Assembly (NCBI RefSeq): GCF_038396785.1
Contig: NZ_CP151087.1
Location: 3,844,001-3,908,000 of the forward strand
Direction: 5' to 3'
DNA: 64,000 bases
DNA from: Sphingobacterium thalpophilum
GTDB taxonomy: Bacteria; Bacteroidota; Bacteroidia; Sphingobacteriales; Sphingobacteriaceae
Shown here: positions 8,167-17,555 of the stretch, piece after piece
How the letters are laid out: the number at the start of each line of letters is the position of its first letter
Numbering within the stretch: the stretch's first letter is position 1
Position numbers and translations under genes: made by a program
The notes under the pieces: generated by a model
Told to the model about the DNA's origin: nothing
Databases searched by the model: none
Seen by the model: the letters and a program-made list of their open reading frames with translations, nothing else

Positions 8167-9108
8167 TTATTCGGAAGCGTTTGCTTCTTTCTTTAAAAAA
8201 TCCGCATAAGCTAGTTGAATGCCTTCCCGGAGGTTAACTCGATGTTTCCAGCCCAGCGCATGTAGTTTTGAGACATCCATGAGTTTTCGCGGTGTTCCGT
8301 CAGGTTTGGAACTGTCGAAGGAAATAGTTCCCTGGTAACCAATGACGTCTTTAATCAATTCGGCAAGTTCCTTAATGCTTAAATCTTCGCCAATGCCAAT
8401 GTTGACAAATTGTTTCTCGTCATAATTATTCATTAAGAAAACGCAGGCATCTGCCAGGTCATCGGAAAAAAGAAATTCCCGTAAGGGGGTCCCTGTTCCC
8501 CAGATCATAACTTCAGGGAGCTGATTGATTTTAGCTTCATGAAATCTTCTGATCAAGGCCGGTAAGACATGTGAATTTTGCGGATGGTAGTTGTCGTTAA
8601 TTCCGTAAAGATTTGTTGGCATAACGGAGATATAATTGCATCCATACTGATCCCTGAAAGCTTCCGCCATTTTTATTCCCGCGATTTTAGCAATTGCGTA
8701 AGGCTCATTTGTAGGCTCCAGAGTACCCGTGAGTAGCATGTCTTCATTCAAAGGCTGCGGAGCCATTTTTGGATAGATACAGCTTGAGCCTAAGAACATT
8801 AATTTTTTAACCTTATTATCGTAGGAAGATTTGATGACGTTATTCTGTATAGCCATATTCTCGTAGATAAAATCAGCGCGATAGGTGTTGTTCGCCATGA
8901 TCCCGCCAACTTTGGCTGCGGCTAAGAAAACATAGTCCGGTTTTTCCTGATCGAAAAAATCAGCCACTGCTTGCTGATTGCGCAGATCTAATTCGGAAGA
9001 TGTGCGTGTGACAATGTTGTTGTACCCAAGCTCCGATAATTTGCGATGAATTGCCGATCCGACCATTCCACGATGGCCTGCTATATAAATTTTAGCGTCT
9101 TTCTCCAC
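8167..9108 (-). CDS. fcl: GDP-L-fucose synthase
   Basis: It converts GDP-4-keto-6-deoxymannose to GDP-L-fucose by epimerisation and NADPH reduction, supplying fucose to surface polysaccharides. It is an extended SDR of 313 residues with the nucleotide motif GHRGMVG (11-17). The catalytic set lines up one position from the E. coli enzyme: S108, C110, Y137 and K141, in GSSCIYP and PYAIAK. The partner GDP-mannose dehydratase (gmd) is not in this window. Transcription is from the repeated palindromic promoter at 9128-9160, shared in sequence with ndk and ugd. It converges with the hypothetical gene ending at 8150. Confidence 0.93.
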   Translation of the reverse strand: MEKDAKIYIAGHRGMVGSAIHRKLSELGYNNIVTRTSSELDLRNQQAVADFFDQEKPDYVFLAAAKVGGIMANNTYRADFIYENMAIQNNVIKSSYDNKVKKLMFLGSSCIYPKMAPQPLNEDMLLTGTLEPTNEPYAIAKIAGIKMAEAFRDQYGCNYISVMPTNLYGINDNYHPQNSHVLPALIRRFHEAKINQLPEVMIWGTGTPLREFLFSDDLADACVFLMNNYDEKQFVNIGIGEDLSIKELAELIKDVIGYQGTISFDSSKPDGTPRKLMDVSKLHALGWKHRVNLREGIQLAYADFLKKEANASE

Positions 9109-9127
9109 GATAAGTTATTGATTCCTG

Positions 9128-9187
9128 CAAACTTAGATAAATTGCTTTTTATATGCAATATAATTCGCCCGTGTGGATGCAATTTAT
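9128..9187 (-). promoter_or_regulatory. Promoter-bearing palindromic element, copy A (fcl)
   Basis: Read on the minus strand there is a TTG (9156-9158), a 20-base spacer and TAAGTTTG (9128-9135), a textbook Bacteroidota promoter about 19 bases before the fcl start. The 20-base spacer is identical to copies at 31633-31652 and 54041-54060 except for one base. An inverted half, GCAATTTAT, lies at 9179-9187 facing trmB. A TTGC/GCAA dyad overlaps the -33 region. Confidence 0.7.
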
Positions 9188-9283
9188 GCATTCCTGTGTC
9201 TGCTACAGGACTTCAGATTGTTCTGTAATTGCCGGTATTCGTGCTGTCTCTCAGATTTATTTTTTTTAGCGGGAATATAAGGT

Positions 9284-9291
9284 TATTTTTG
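9284..9291 (+). promoter_or_regulatory. -7 promoter box for trmB
   Basis: TATTTTTG matches TAnnTTTG exactly, 18 bases before the trmB ATG. No convincing -33 TTG is present. Confidence 0.4.
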
Positions 9292-9309
9292 CGGGATATT
9301 TATTAAAAA

Positions 9310-9966
9310 ATGGGAAAGGACAAACTACGTAAATTTGCTGAAGTTGCTACTTTTGAAAATGTAATCCAACTCGACGCAGGCAAAGAATATAAAGGAAAAT
9401 GGGCTGAGAAGCAATTTGGTAACAATAATCCAGTTGTTTTGGAGCTTGCTTGTGGTAAAGGTGAGTATACTGTTAATCTAGCGAGATTGTTTCCGGAGAA
9501 AAATTTCATCGGTATCGATTTTAAAGGTAATCGTATTTGGCGAGGAGCCAAAACAGCTTTGGAGGATGGAATTCGGAATGTTGCTTTTCTTCGGATACAA
9601 ATTGAGACTATCCTTGAACATTTTGCTGAAAATGAAATTGATGAGATCTGGATTACCTTTCCGGATCCGCAACCGCAAGATAGCCGAGAAAAGAAACGAT
9701 TGACCGGGCCAAAGTTTTTGGATCGTTATAAAATCATTATGAAGCCTGAAGGGATGATGAATTTGAAAACAGACAATGACGGTTTTTATGCTTACACACT
9801 AGAGCAGATCGATTTACAGGGTTTGAAAAAATATAAGGAAACGACAGATCTTTACCATTCAGACTTGGTTGATAACGTTTTATCCATTAAAACATATTAC
9901 GAACGGAAGTATTTGGCGCATGACAAGAACATTAACTATGTGAAGTGGAGTTTCGAGAAGGCTTAA
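9310..9966 (+). CDS. trmB: tRNA (guanine-N7-)-methyltransferase
   Basis: TrmB uses S-adenosylmethionine to make m7G46 in tRNA variable loops. The 218-residue protein shows the SAM-binding ELACGKGEYT block, then FIGIDFKGNRIWRGA, and the family signature ITFPDPQP. The later LTGPKFLDRY and NLKTDND segments also fit TrmB. It is a single-gene unit with its own -7 box and a strong intrinsic terminator at 9991-10019. It is divergent from fcl, with the palindromic promoter element between them. Confidence 0.94.
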   Translation: MGKDKLRKFAEVATFENVIQLDAGKEYKGKWAEKQFGNNNPVVLELACGKGEYTVNLARLFPEKNFIGIDFKGNRIWRGAKTALEDGIRNVAFLRIQIETILEHFAENEIDEIWITFPDPQPQDSREKKRLTGPKFLDRYKIIMKPEGMMNLKTDNDGFYAYTLEQIDLQGLKKYKETTDLYHSDLVDNVLSIKTYYERKYLAHDKNINYVKWSFEKA

Positions 9967-9990
9967 GCCTTAACGCTTCTATTGTAATAA

Positions 9991-10019
9991 AGAGCCCAAC
10001 GAAAGTTTGGGCTCTTTTT
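9991..10019 (+). terminator. Intrinsic terminator of trmB
   Basis: AGAGCCCAA (9991-9999) pairs with TTGGGCTCT (10007-10015), followed by a T run. Confidence 0.85.
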
Positions 10020-10111
10020 GTTTTCTTCAGTATTGCGGATACTGAAGCTTTGATCACCCACTTTTTACCCCAGTTGGCAGCTGTGTCTACGGTTATTTAC
10101 TCTTGTCGTAG

Positions 10112-10187
10112 TTTTACATGAAAGTTACCGTATACTTCCAGTATAGTTACGGTATTGTTTTAGTATGGATATAGTAGTTATGTAAAA
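10112..10187. promoter_or_regulatory. Nested inverted repeats upstream of susC
   Basis: The outer pair TTTTACAT (10112-10119) and ATGTAAAA (10180-10187) encloses TACCGTA (10126-10132) and TACGGTA (10148-10154). These in turn enclose ATACT and AGTAT. GTTACCGTAT and GTTACGGTAT also read as near direct repeats. The symmetry suggests protein binding sites controlling the susCD operon; this is inference. Confidence 0.35.
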
Positions 10188-10558
10188 TACTAAATAGCTA
10201 CTTAAAGGGGGGAGTAAATTTACTTAAAACATCCTAGAATCCTCCTTTCGGGCCCTTTCCGACTGTCTTATAATTCCTAAAAGACTAAGTAATTCTTGTT
10301 TTTTTTATTTTAATAAGGGCTTTTAAATAATTTCGATTTATTTCGTTTTTTAAATATTATTAATTATTTTCGATTTGTAAATATAAAATAACCAAAGAAA
10401 GATCGCTTAAAAGCGTGCCTAATGCATGATAATCCCTTCAGGGTGAACTTCAAAGCATTTTATTAAAACGGTAATAGTATGATAAAAGGAAATACTATTC
10501 GAAACAATTGTTAACAAAAAGAAAACATTAAGTTAAAACAAACTTTTTGTTAAGAATA

Positions 10559-10566
10559 TATTTTTG
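10559..10566 (+). promoter_or_regulatory. -7 promoter box for the susCD operon
   Basis: TATTTTTG matches TAnnTTTG, 36 bases before the susC ATG. No TTG lies at 19-21 bases upstream, so it may need an activator. Confidence 0.4.
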
Positions 10567-10602
10567 TGCCAAATTGAAAATTAACAATTTACACCAATAA
10601 CT

Positions 10603-13600
10603 ATGTTTAGTATTAACCCTATCCAAATTAATCTAAGGCACTCCTCCTCGAAAGTGCTATTTGTGGCATTAGCAATTGCCTGTAATATGGATTTTACAGC
10701 ATTGGCGGCTCCACTAGGATCTGATCAAGCTGTGCATGCAGTTAAGCAGACCAAGATTAGAGTAAAAGGGCAAGTTGTCGATAATCAGACGAAAGAACCT
10801 TTGGCATCCGTATCAATCCTTGCAGCGGGTGTAGTTAAAGGAGCGACGGACAGAAATGGTAATTTCGATATTGAAGTAGAATCAGGGACAGCAATCCGTT
10901 TTCAGCTAATCGGTTACGAAGCTGAAACGCAAACTTTTTCGTCAGCCCAATTGAATGCTAAAATTTTTTTAAGTGCGAGATCGGAGGCGCTCAATGAAGT
11001 CGTTGTGACAGCGCTAGGCATACAGCGAGAAGAGAAGGCATTAGGCTATTCCATAAGCACGGTCAAAGGCGAGGAATTGACGAATGCAATTTCAAACAAT
11101 TGGACGGATGCTCTAACAGGAAAAGTCGCTGGTTTGAATTTGGTAAAGTCGGGTGCGGGGCCATTGGGATCCAATCAGATTATTTTAAGAGGGGAAACAT
11201 CTTTTACGGGCGATAATTCCGCATTGATTGTTGTGGATGGTGTTGTCATGGGAGGAGGGACGCGGATGACCGGTAATGGTAGTTCCAATTATTTGGATAG
11301 TGATTCTCCTGTAGATTTTGGAACATCATTGGCGGATATTAATCCGGATGATATCGAGTCCGTTTCAGTATTGAAAGGACCAGGCGCTTCAGCGCTCTAT
11401 GGTTCCCGTGGCGCACATGGCGCTGTGATTATTACCACAAAAAAGGGAAAAGGGGCTAAAAATAAAATTGGTGTATCCGTTAATTCGAATACGGCAATTG
11501 GGACAATTAACAGATGGCCCGATTATCAATACGAATATGGTCAAGGTGCGATTGATCAGGATCTTTATTATTCCTACGGACAGTCAGAGGATGGTGCAAG
11601 TACTTTAAGTACGTCTTCTGCTTGGGGACCCAAATTTGATGGACAGTATTATTACCAGTACGATCCTAATTTCTATCGTTTGACACCTCCAGAGCGGACA
11701 TTATGGAGACCCTATGAAAATAACCGAAAGGATCTTTTCCAAACGGAGCTCACGTCTACTAATTCGATCAGTATTTCTGGTGCTACTGAAAAGACCAGTT
11801 CACGGTTTTCATATACCAACGTAACGAACAAATGGATTATTCCCAACATGGGTTATAATCGGAATACCATCGCTATGCAGTTCAATAACAAGGTGACGGA
11901 TAAACTGAGCCTCTCAACAAAAATTAATTTTAATAATAGAGGATCAGACAATTTACCAAATAGCGGTTATAACAATCAAAGTTACATGTACTTTGTACGG
12001 GGCATTGTGCCGAATGTGAATGCAGCTTGGCTAGAGCAGAATTGGATTCCAGGAAAGGAAGGAATTGAACAGATGACTCCGTTTTCAAACCTGTTGGATA
12101 ATCCAAGAACCATATCTTATGATATGATCAATGCGCAGGATAAAAACAATATTATTGGAAATTTACAGGCCGATTATAAATTCAATAAGGAGTTGAATTT
12201 GATGGTGCGGACAGGAATCGATTGGAGCTATGATAAACGCAAACAATCCAGGCCATTTGATACCTATAAATATGCTTATGGCTATTACCGGGAGCAGTCC
12301 ATCAATAACCAGGAAATTACTTCCGACTTTTTATTGCAATATAACAATCAACGGAACAATCTTCACAAATTTGGCGCATCGGTTGGAGGTTCATTGATGC
12401 ACAATAAGTATATTAAAGATGATGCTTACGCTAATAGTCTTATTTATCCAAACCAATATAATTTTGCCAATGCGAGGGAAAAAATCGTTTATTTACCTTA
12501 CCGCGAGGAATATGCAGCCAATAGCTTATATGCCTTACTAAATTATAGTTATAAGGATATGATTTTTGTCGATGCAACGAATCGTATCGACTGGGCGAGT
12601 ACATTAGCATCTCCGAAACGGAATGAAGTTAAACCATTTATATACCCTTCGCTTAATACAAGTTTTGTTATTTCCCAATTGCTAAACCTGCCAAAAGCGA
12701 TAAATTTTTGGAAAGTCAGAGCATCGATTGCTCAAGTCGGAGGTGGAGGAAAACGGGCTTATCTAAACTCTTATGGTTACCGTAGTGTTGAGGGGACCAC
12801 TGGAGGGCTTACAAATCCAACCACCGTTCCAGATGAAAATCTGACGTTCGAAAGTACGCGTTCTTATGAAGTAGGAACAGATTTTAGAATGTTCAGAGAT
12901 CGACTTAGATTAGATCTTACTCTGTATTCAAACTCGACATTTGATCAGATTATTGAGTCTCCGCTGGATCCTTCAAGCGGTTTCAGAAATCAGATTACGA
13001 ATGCTGGAGAGGTACGGAATAGGGGGATAGAGATTGCGCTTTCTGGCGATATTATCAAGAAGAAAGATGGCTTAAATTGGAATATGTATGGAAATTTTAC
13101 GAGCTATGATTCGAAAGTTATTTCCATACCTGCAGATCTGCAAGGAGAATTAGTGCTATCCACGTTGTTTGGAAGTAGAGGAACAATTGTGGCCATACCT
13201 GGTAAACGATTTGGTGATATCTATGGACTCGGATATGAGCGAAATCAGGATGGTCAAATTATTTATGAAAATGGACTTCCTGTATTGTCCCAACAGAACA
13301 TGTATATCGGTAATCCAAATGCAACGACCAAATTTGGTTGGGGGAATGAATTTAAATACAAAGGATTTAGATTTAATTTCTTATTTGATGGTCAATTCGG
13401 CGGAGTGGGATATTCGTTGACGCATGCCGTATTGATGGAAGAGGGAAAATTAAAAAAGACAATTCCGGGACGATATAATGGTATTATCGGCGATGGTGTT
13501 GTGAAGAATAGTGATGGAAGCTACAGCAAGAATACAGTTGTTGCGTCTGCTGGAGATTATTATGCTAAACATTTTAACCGGGATAATATAGAATCAAATA

Positions 13601-13854
13601 CGTTTTCCACGGACTTTATAAAGCTTCGTGAGGTCAGATTTGACTATACATTACCTAAGTCTTTTGTTGAACGCTTGAAAATTGAGCGCGCATCAATTGG
13701 CGTGTACGGAAGAGATCTGTTTGTCATGACCAAATGGCCTTCATTTGACCCAGAGTTTGGATCGCTAAATTCAAGCGGTATTGAGAAGGGCGCAGAGATT
13801 GCGCAGTTCCCTTCAACCCGCACAATGGGTGTCAATTTATCATTCTCATTTTAA
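10603..13854 (+). CDS. SusC/RagA family TonB-linked outer membrane protein
   Basis: TonB-dependent outer-membrane transporter of 1083 residues that, with its SusD lid, imports glycans or peptides. Residues 1-35 are an export signal. A carboxypeptidase-regulatory-like domain follows at about 50-125 (KGQVVDNQTKEPLASVSI). The TonB-box/plug region begins at LNEVVVTALGIQR with SusC-type plug blocks ALTGKVAGLNLV and ILRGETSFTG near residues 186-205. The rest is a 22-strand type barrel ending in aromatic residues. It starts an operon with SusD (12 bases) and DUF5689 (3 bases). No glycoside hydrolase or sensor is adjacent, so the substrate cannot be assigned. Confidence 0.95.
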   Translation: MFSINPIQINLRHSSSKVLFVALAIACNMDFTALAAPLGSDQAVHAVKQTKIRVKGQVVDNQTKEPLASVSILAAGVVKGATDRNGNFDIEVESGTAIRFQLIGYEAETQTFSSAQLNAKIFLSARSEALNEVVVTALGIQREEKALGYSISTVKGEELTNAISNNWTDALTGKVAGLNLVKSGAGPLGSNQIILRGETSFTGDNSALIVVDGVVMGGGTRMTGNGSSNYLDSDSPVDFGTSLADINPDDIESVSVLKGPGASALYGSRGAHGAVIITTKKGKGAKNKIGVSVNSNTAIGTINRWPDYQYEYGQGAIDQDLYYSYGQSEDGASTLSTSSAWGPKFDGQYYYQYDPNFYRLTPPERTLWRPYENNRKDLFQTELTSTNSISISGATEKTSSRFSYTNVTNKWIIPNMGYNRNTIAMQFNNKVTDKLSLSTKINFNNRGSDNLPNSGYNNQSYMYFVRGIVPNVNAAWLEQNWIPGKEGIEQMTPFSNLLDNPRTISYDMINAQDKNNIIGNLQADYKFNKELNLMVRTGIDWSYDKRKQSRPFDTYKYAYGYYREQSINNQEITSDFLLQYNNQRNNLHKFGASVGGSLMHNKYIKDDAYANSLIYPNQYNFANAREKIVYLPYREEYAANSLYALLNYSYKDMIFVDATNRIDWASTLASPKRNEVKPFIYPSLNTSFVISQLLNLPKAINFWKVRASIAQVGGGGKRAYLNSYGYRSVEGTTGGLTNPTTVPDENLTFESTRSYEVGTDFRMFRDRLRLDLTLYSNSTFDQIIESPLDPSSGFRNQITNAGEVRNRGIEIALSGDIIKKKDGLNWNMYGNFTSYDSKVISIPADLQGELVLSTLFGSRGTIVAIPGKRFGDIYGLGYERNQDGQIIYENGLPVLSQQNMYIGNPNATTKFGWGNEFKYKGFRFNFLFDGQFGGVGYSLTHAVLMEEGKLKKTIPGRYNGIIGDGVVKNSDGSYSKNTVVASAGDYYAKHFNRDNIESNTFSTDFIKLREVRFDYTLPKSFVERLKIERASIGVYGRDLFVMTKWPSFDPEFGSLNSSGIEKGAEIAQFPSTRTMGVNLSFSF

Positions 13855-13866
13855 ATCCAGCGTATT

Positions 13867-15336
13867 ATGAAAAAGAATATAAGAAAAGCTTTTATTTTGT
13901 TGGCAGCCTGTGGGATACTACAGAGCTGTACAAAAGATTTTGTCGCAATAAATACAAATCCAAATGCAATTTCTGCGGCAGCGCCACAAAGTCTCATCGC
14001 GCCAGCTTTACTCAATGTGTTAAACACAAATTTATCACGGAATATGCGCATCAACAATGAGCTTATGCAAGTGACTGTAACGGTGAATGATGCATTGGAG
14101 ATTCAACGGTATGAAATCAGACCGTCAGAAGCGGAATCTACCTGGTCCGGATGGTACGTACAGTTGACGAATATACGCGACATTTATCAGAAGGCAGGGG
14201 AAGGGCAGCAGAAGGGTTACCAGACATACCAGGGTATTTCGCTTATATTGGATGCTTGGGTGAGTTCGTTAATAACTGATATGTATGGTGATGTACCTTA
14301 TACAGACAGCAATAAAGGGTATAGTGATAGTAATTTAACTCCTGTATTTGATAAACAGTCCGATATTTATGCGGATATCTTTAGAAAATTAGAAGAGGCC
14401 AATACGCTTTTGAAAGGTAAGGTTGCTGTCGAATCGACCAATTTAGCGATGGATCCTATATTTAATTCAGATCCTGGAAAATGGCAGAAATTTGGTAATT
14501 CTTTATATCTCCGATTATTGCTACGTATAGCACATAAGTCAGAAACCAATGCTGTTGCAAAGATCAAAGAAATATTAGAAACGAATGCCGCTGAATATCC
14601 GGTGATGCAAAGCAATGCAGAAACGGCTGCTTTATACTACACCAATGTACAGCCTTATATGAATCCTTATTTTAATAGCCGTGACATAGATTTTAATGGA
14701 AACAAAGGCTATTCAGAGTTTTTTATCAATAATCTGCTGGACCTTTCAGACCCACGATTAAAAATTTGGGCCACTGAAGCCACATTAGGAGTATATGGCG
14801 GTATGCAGTCCGGATACCAGAGAGGAAATGTCCCCGAGCAACAATCAACGCTTTTAACAAGTCTAAAAGCCGACTCGCATATGGGGAATATCATGAATTA
14901 CGCCGAGTTGCAATTTATTATTGCTGAATGTGGTATGAGAGGGTATGCTCAGGTTGATGCGCCTGGAGCCTATTTAAAGGGGGTGAACGCGGCTATGGAA
15001 TACTGGGGGCTAACAGCGCCATCATCTTACCTAAGCAGTGCAAAGGTTCAGTTGCTGCCCACAGATAGTGATCATGCGAAATTGAAAAAGGTGCATTTGC
15101 AAAAATACTATGCGATGCTATTTACGGATTTCCAACAGTGGTACGAATATCGTAGAACCCAATTATTGGATTTATACAAAGGTCCGGGCTTGTTGAATCA
15201 AGGGAAAATGCCAGTACGTTTAAATTATCCAACAATTGTACAATCTTTAAACAAAGTAAATTATCAGGATGCTGTGAGTCGTATGGGGGGAGACGGGATA
15301 AATGAAAAAATGTGGTGGCAACCTTCAATCAACTAA
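13867..15336 (+). CDS. SusD/RagB family outer membrane lipoprotein
   Basis: The 489-residue protein is the surface lipoprotein partner of the upstream SusC. A lipoprotein signal is clear: hydrophobic segment, then LQSC with the lipid cysteine at about residue 21. The sequence fits the SusD-like_2 subgroup: FVAINTNPNAIS near the N-terminus, helix-rich TPR-like repeats, and a C-terminal segment with FQQWYEYRRTQL and the end block DGINEKMWWQPS. SusD proteins close over the SusC barrel and capture substrate. The gene lies 12 bases after susC and 3 bases before the DUF5689 gene, so all three are one transcript. Confidence 0.93.
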   Translation: MKKNIRKAFILLAACGILQSCTKDFVAINTNPNAISAAAPQSLIAPALLNVLNTNLSRNMRINNELMQVTVTVNDALEIQRYEIRPSEAESTWSGWYVQLTNIRDIYQKAGEGQQKGYQTYQGISLILDAWVSSLITDMYGDVPYTDSNKGYSDSNLTPVFDKQSDIYADIFRKLEEANTLLKGKVAVESTNLAMDPIFNSDPGKWQKFGNSLYLRLLLRIAHKSETNAVAKIKEILETNAAEYPVMQSNAETAALYYTNVQPYMNPYFNSRDIDFNGNKGYSEFFINNLLDLSDPRLKIWATEATLGVYGGMQSGYQRGNVPEQQSTLLTSLKADSHMGNIMNYAELQFIIAECGMRGYAQVDAPGAYLKGVNAAMEYWGLTAPSSYLSSAKVQLLPTDSDHAKLKKVHLQKYYAMLFTDFQQWYEYRRTQLLDLYKGPGLLNQGKMPVRLNYPTIVQSLNKVNYQDAVSRMGGDGINEKMWWQPSIN

Positions 15337-15339
15337 TCA

Positions 15340-16602
15340 ATGAAAAAGTTAAAATCAATACTATGCAGTATGTTGGCGATGTCAGCATTGCTGTCCGGCT
15401 GTATCAAAGACAACGTCAATGAATCGATAGGGACGCTAAATCCTGAAATATCGTTGTATGCGCTACGCAGTCTATATAAAAATGCCGATTTACAGCTTAA
15501 TGCGTCTTCGCTACAAGGGGCAGAACATATCAAAGCAGTGGTCGTTTCGCATGCGGAAAATAAGAATTTACCAGAAAATACACTTGCTGTACAGAATATT
15601 TGGCGAAATCAACGCCGTGGAATATTAGTTCAGGTACCCAATGCGTCTGAATTTAAATTTGGAGATTCGGTTCAGATCAATATTAGCGGTTCAAAACTGA
15701 TTAAAAAAGATGGCTTATTAGTTCTTTCAGTAGATAATAATCAACAGCTTAAAGTCTACTCATCTGGTAATACTATTGCCCCATTACCTGTTGCTGTTTC
15801 CAGTCTAAAGTCGAAGTTTGATGAGTTTGAATCAACCTATATCGATATTACAGCCGATGTTGAACCTGAACCCGCAGCTGGGACAGCGTTGAAAGGAGAT
15901 AAAATCTTAATGGATGGTGATAAAAATGAGATTATATTGCATACACAAGATAATGCGACATTTGCTGGGGAGTCCATCGCTCCAAGTGCATCATTCAGAG
16001 GAATTGCATTCAAGGAGGGCGAAAAGCTACAAGTTAGGATGCAGAGTTATGCTGATATGGCTTATGCCAGCGGTAAGTTATATGCAGGTTGGCCTGAAAC
16101 TTTTGATGCTGTAGATGCGAGTGTGAAAGGTAGCTATGATATGAAGGATAAAAACGCGGTCTCCTTTCCAACGGGGCAATGGAACCTGTATCAGGCTATT
16201 CTAGGAACAACTGCTGGTCGTGATCGTATCGTTTCTGGAAAAAATGCCATCCGTATGCAGCAGAACTTAAGTGTTGAGGGTTATGTGCAAATGAATTTTG
16301 ATGTGCCGAATGGGGCCTCAAAAGTAACGCTTTGGTATGGTTCGTATTACACCGATCGTTCGTGTACGTTCAAGTTGGAATACTCGACCGACGGAGGAAC
16401 GACATGGAAGCAAACAGGCGAGCCTATTTCGGACGCGCATACAACGACAGAGAGCATGAATTCAAAACAGGCTGTATTCTTAATGAATATTCAGGGGCCG
16501 GTTCGTTTTAGAGTTACCAAACTTGGATTAGGGACAAGTAACAATGTGATTAATAACGGAAGGTTGGGATTGGACGATATTGCTATTTATAAAAGTTATT
16601 AA
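15340..16602 (+). CDS. DUF5689 domain lipoprotein with C-terminal jelly-roll-like domain
   Basis: A 420-residue lipoprotein (LLSGC lipobox, cysteine at about 21). Residues 30-250 match the DUF5689 pattern: a LNPEISLYALRSLY-like start, then OB-like beta segments such as GDSVQINISGSKL. Residues 265-418 resemble a choice-of-anchor/LamG-like beta sandwich (KVTLWYGSYYTD, FKLEYSTDGGTTWK). Such proteins are often encoded after SusCD pairs and are thought to sit on the cell surface and bind the substrate. It starts three bases after susD. A strong terminator at 16626-16661 ends the operon. Confidence 0.75.
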   Translation: MKKLKSILCSMLAMSALLSGCIKDNVNESIGTLNPEISLYALRSLYKNADLQLNASSLQGAEHIKAVVVSHAENKNLPENTLAVQNIWRNQRRGILVQVPNASEFKFGDSVQINISGSKLIKKDGLLVLSVDNNQQLKVYSSGNTIAPLPVAVSSLKSKFDEFESTYIDITADVEPEPAAGTALKGDKILMDGDKNEIILHTQDNATFAGESIAPSASFRGIAFKEGEKLQVRMQSYADMAYASGKLYAGWPETFDAVDASVKGSYDMKDKNAVSFPTGQWNLYQAILGTTAGRDRIVSGKNAIRMQQNLSVEGYVQMNFDVPNGASKVTLWYGSYYTDRSCTFKLEYSTDGGTTWKQTGEPISDAHTTTESMNSKQAVFLMNIQGPVRFRVTKLGLGTSNNVINNGRLGLDDIAIYKSY

Positions 16603-16625
16603 TTTGAAAAATTGATTTTCAAATG

Positions 16626-16661
16626 GCCCCATTGGATTGTGTAATCCAATGGGGCTTTTTT
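16626..16661 (+). terminator. Intrinsic terminator of the susCD operon
   Basis: A perfect 13-bp stem (16626-16638 with 16643-16655), GTGT loop, then a run of T. Confidence 0.9.
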
Positions 16662-16731
16662 ATCATCAGCTATTATCTCAACTCATCAAAAAAAATCGTT
16701 ATCTTCATTATATAACTATAAACGAAGACTT

Positions 16732-17427
16732 ATGAACTTAACAGATTTAGTTACAGGTGGAGTAGGCTCTAAAGCGATAGAGACTATTTCAAAAATTACT
16801 GGTATCAGCGAATCCAAGGCAAAATGGATTGTAGCAGCGGCAGTTCCTTTGATGATTGCAGCATTGAATTACAATGCGAAAAACAAGGGGCAGGCGGAGA
16901 ACATTGATAAGGCTATTGACCAGCATAGCAGTAGCGGGATTCTCGATAAAATTGGAGATCTTTTTGGACAGGGAGGAGCGGAGCAAAATGTTTCTGAAGA
17001 CGGTAATAAAATTGTCAACCATATGTTCGGCCAAAATACCGAAGTCGTGACACAGCATATAGCGGATAAAGCAGGCTTGAGTTCTTCTCAAGTGACGGGT
17101 GTACTGGCCACACTTGCTCCTATCGTAATGGGATATTTAGGGCAACAAAAGCAGGCTTCAAGCGGCGGTGGGATTGGTGATCTGATCGGCTCTGTGCTTG
17201 GTGGTGGAACACAACAAAATGCAGGTGGCGGTATGTTGGGTGGTATATTAGGCTCTTTTTTAGGCGGTAGCCAAGAAGAACAGGCGCAAGCAACTGAGCA
17301 GCCGGCATCGGGAGGTAGTGTTACCGACATGTTGGGTGGATTGGCAGGTAGTTTTTTTGATAAAAATAACGATGGGCAGGCAAAGGGCAATATTCTTGAT
17401 TCAATCGCCGGTATGTTTGGCAAGTAA
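16732..17427 (+). CDS. DUF937 domain-containing protein
   Basis: A 231-residue protein of the DUF937 family, related to YidB. The N-terminal helical region (GISESKAKWIVAAAVPLMIAAL and VTGVLATLAPIVMGYL) is followed by a glycine-rich segment with repeated GGGMLGGILGSFLGG-like blocks. There is no signal peptide. YidB homologues influence DNA gyrase/topoisomerase phenotypes in E. coli, but the role in Bacteroidota is unknown. It stands alone, with the susCD terminator upstream and a bidirectional hairpin downstream. Confidence 0.85.
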   Translation: MNLTDLVTGGVGSKAIETISKITGISESKAKWIVAAAVPLMIAALNYNAKNKGQAENIDKAIDQHSSSGILDKIGDLFGQGGAEQNVSEDGNKIVNHMFGQNTEVVTQHIADKAGLSSSQVTGVLATLAPIVMGYLGQQKQASSGGGIGDLIGSVLGGGTQQNAGGGMLGGILGSFLGGSQEEQAQATEQPASGGSVTDMLGGLAGSFFDKNNDGQAKGNILDSIAGMFGK

Positions 17428-17503
17428 GCTGTGTTCGGTTATTATTTTTCTTGATAAAAAGCTAGTATGGGATTAAGCTAAGATGGTGCAGATCCTAAAC
17501 AGG

Positions 17504-17540
17504 AAGCGGTCGGAAGTTCTACACTTCCGACCGCTTTCTG
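17504..17540. terminator. Bidirectional terminator between DUF937 and trhO
   Basis: A perfect 14-bp stem, 17504-17517 with 17523-17536, five-base loop, between two convergent genes. The T-tracts are weak on both sides. Confidence 0.65.
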
Positions 17541-17555
17541 TTTGTTCAATTTGTA

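Larger units (their letters stand above)
9967..10602. other. 636-base non-coding leader region before susC
   Basis: No gene was found here. It holds the trmB terminator (9991-10019) and a cluster of nested inverted repeats (10112-10187). A CGCTT-AAAAGCG hairpin lies near 10404-10415 and a -7 box at 10559-10566. The stretch 10300-10400 is very AT-rich. Confidence 0.6.
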
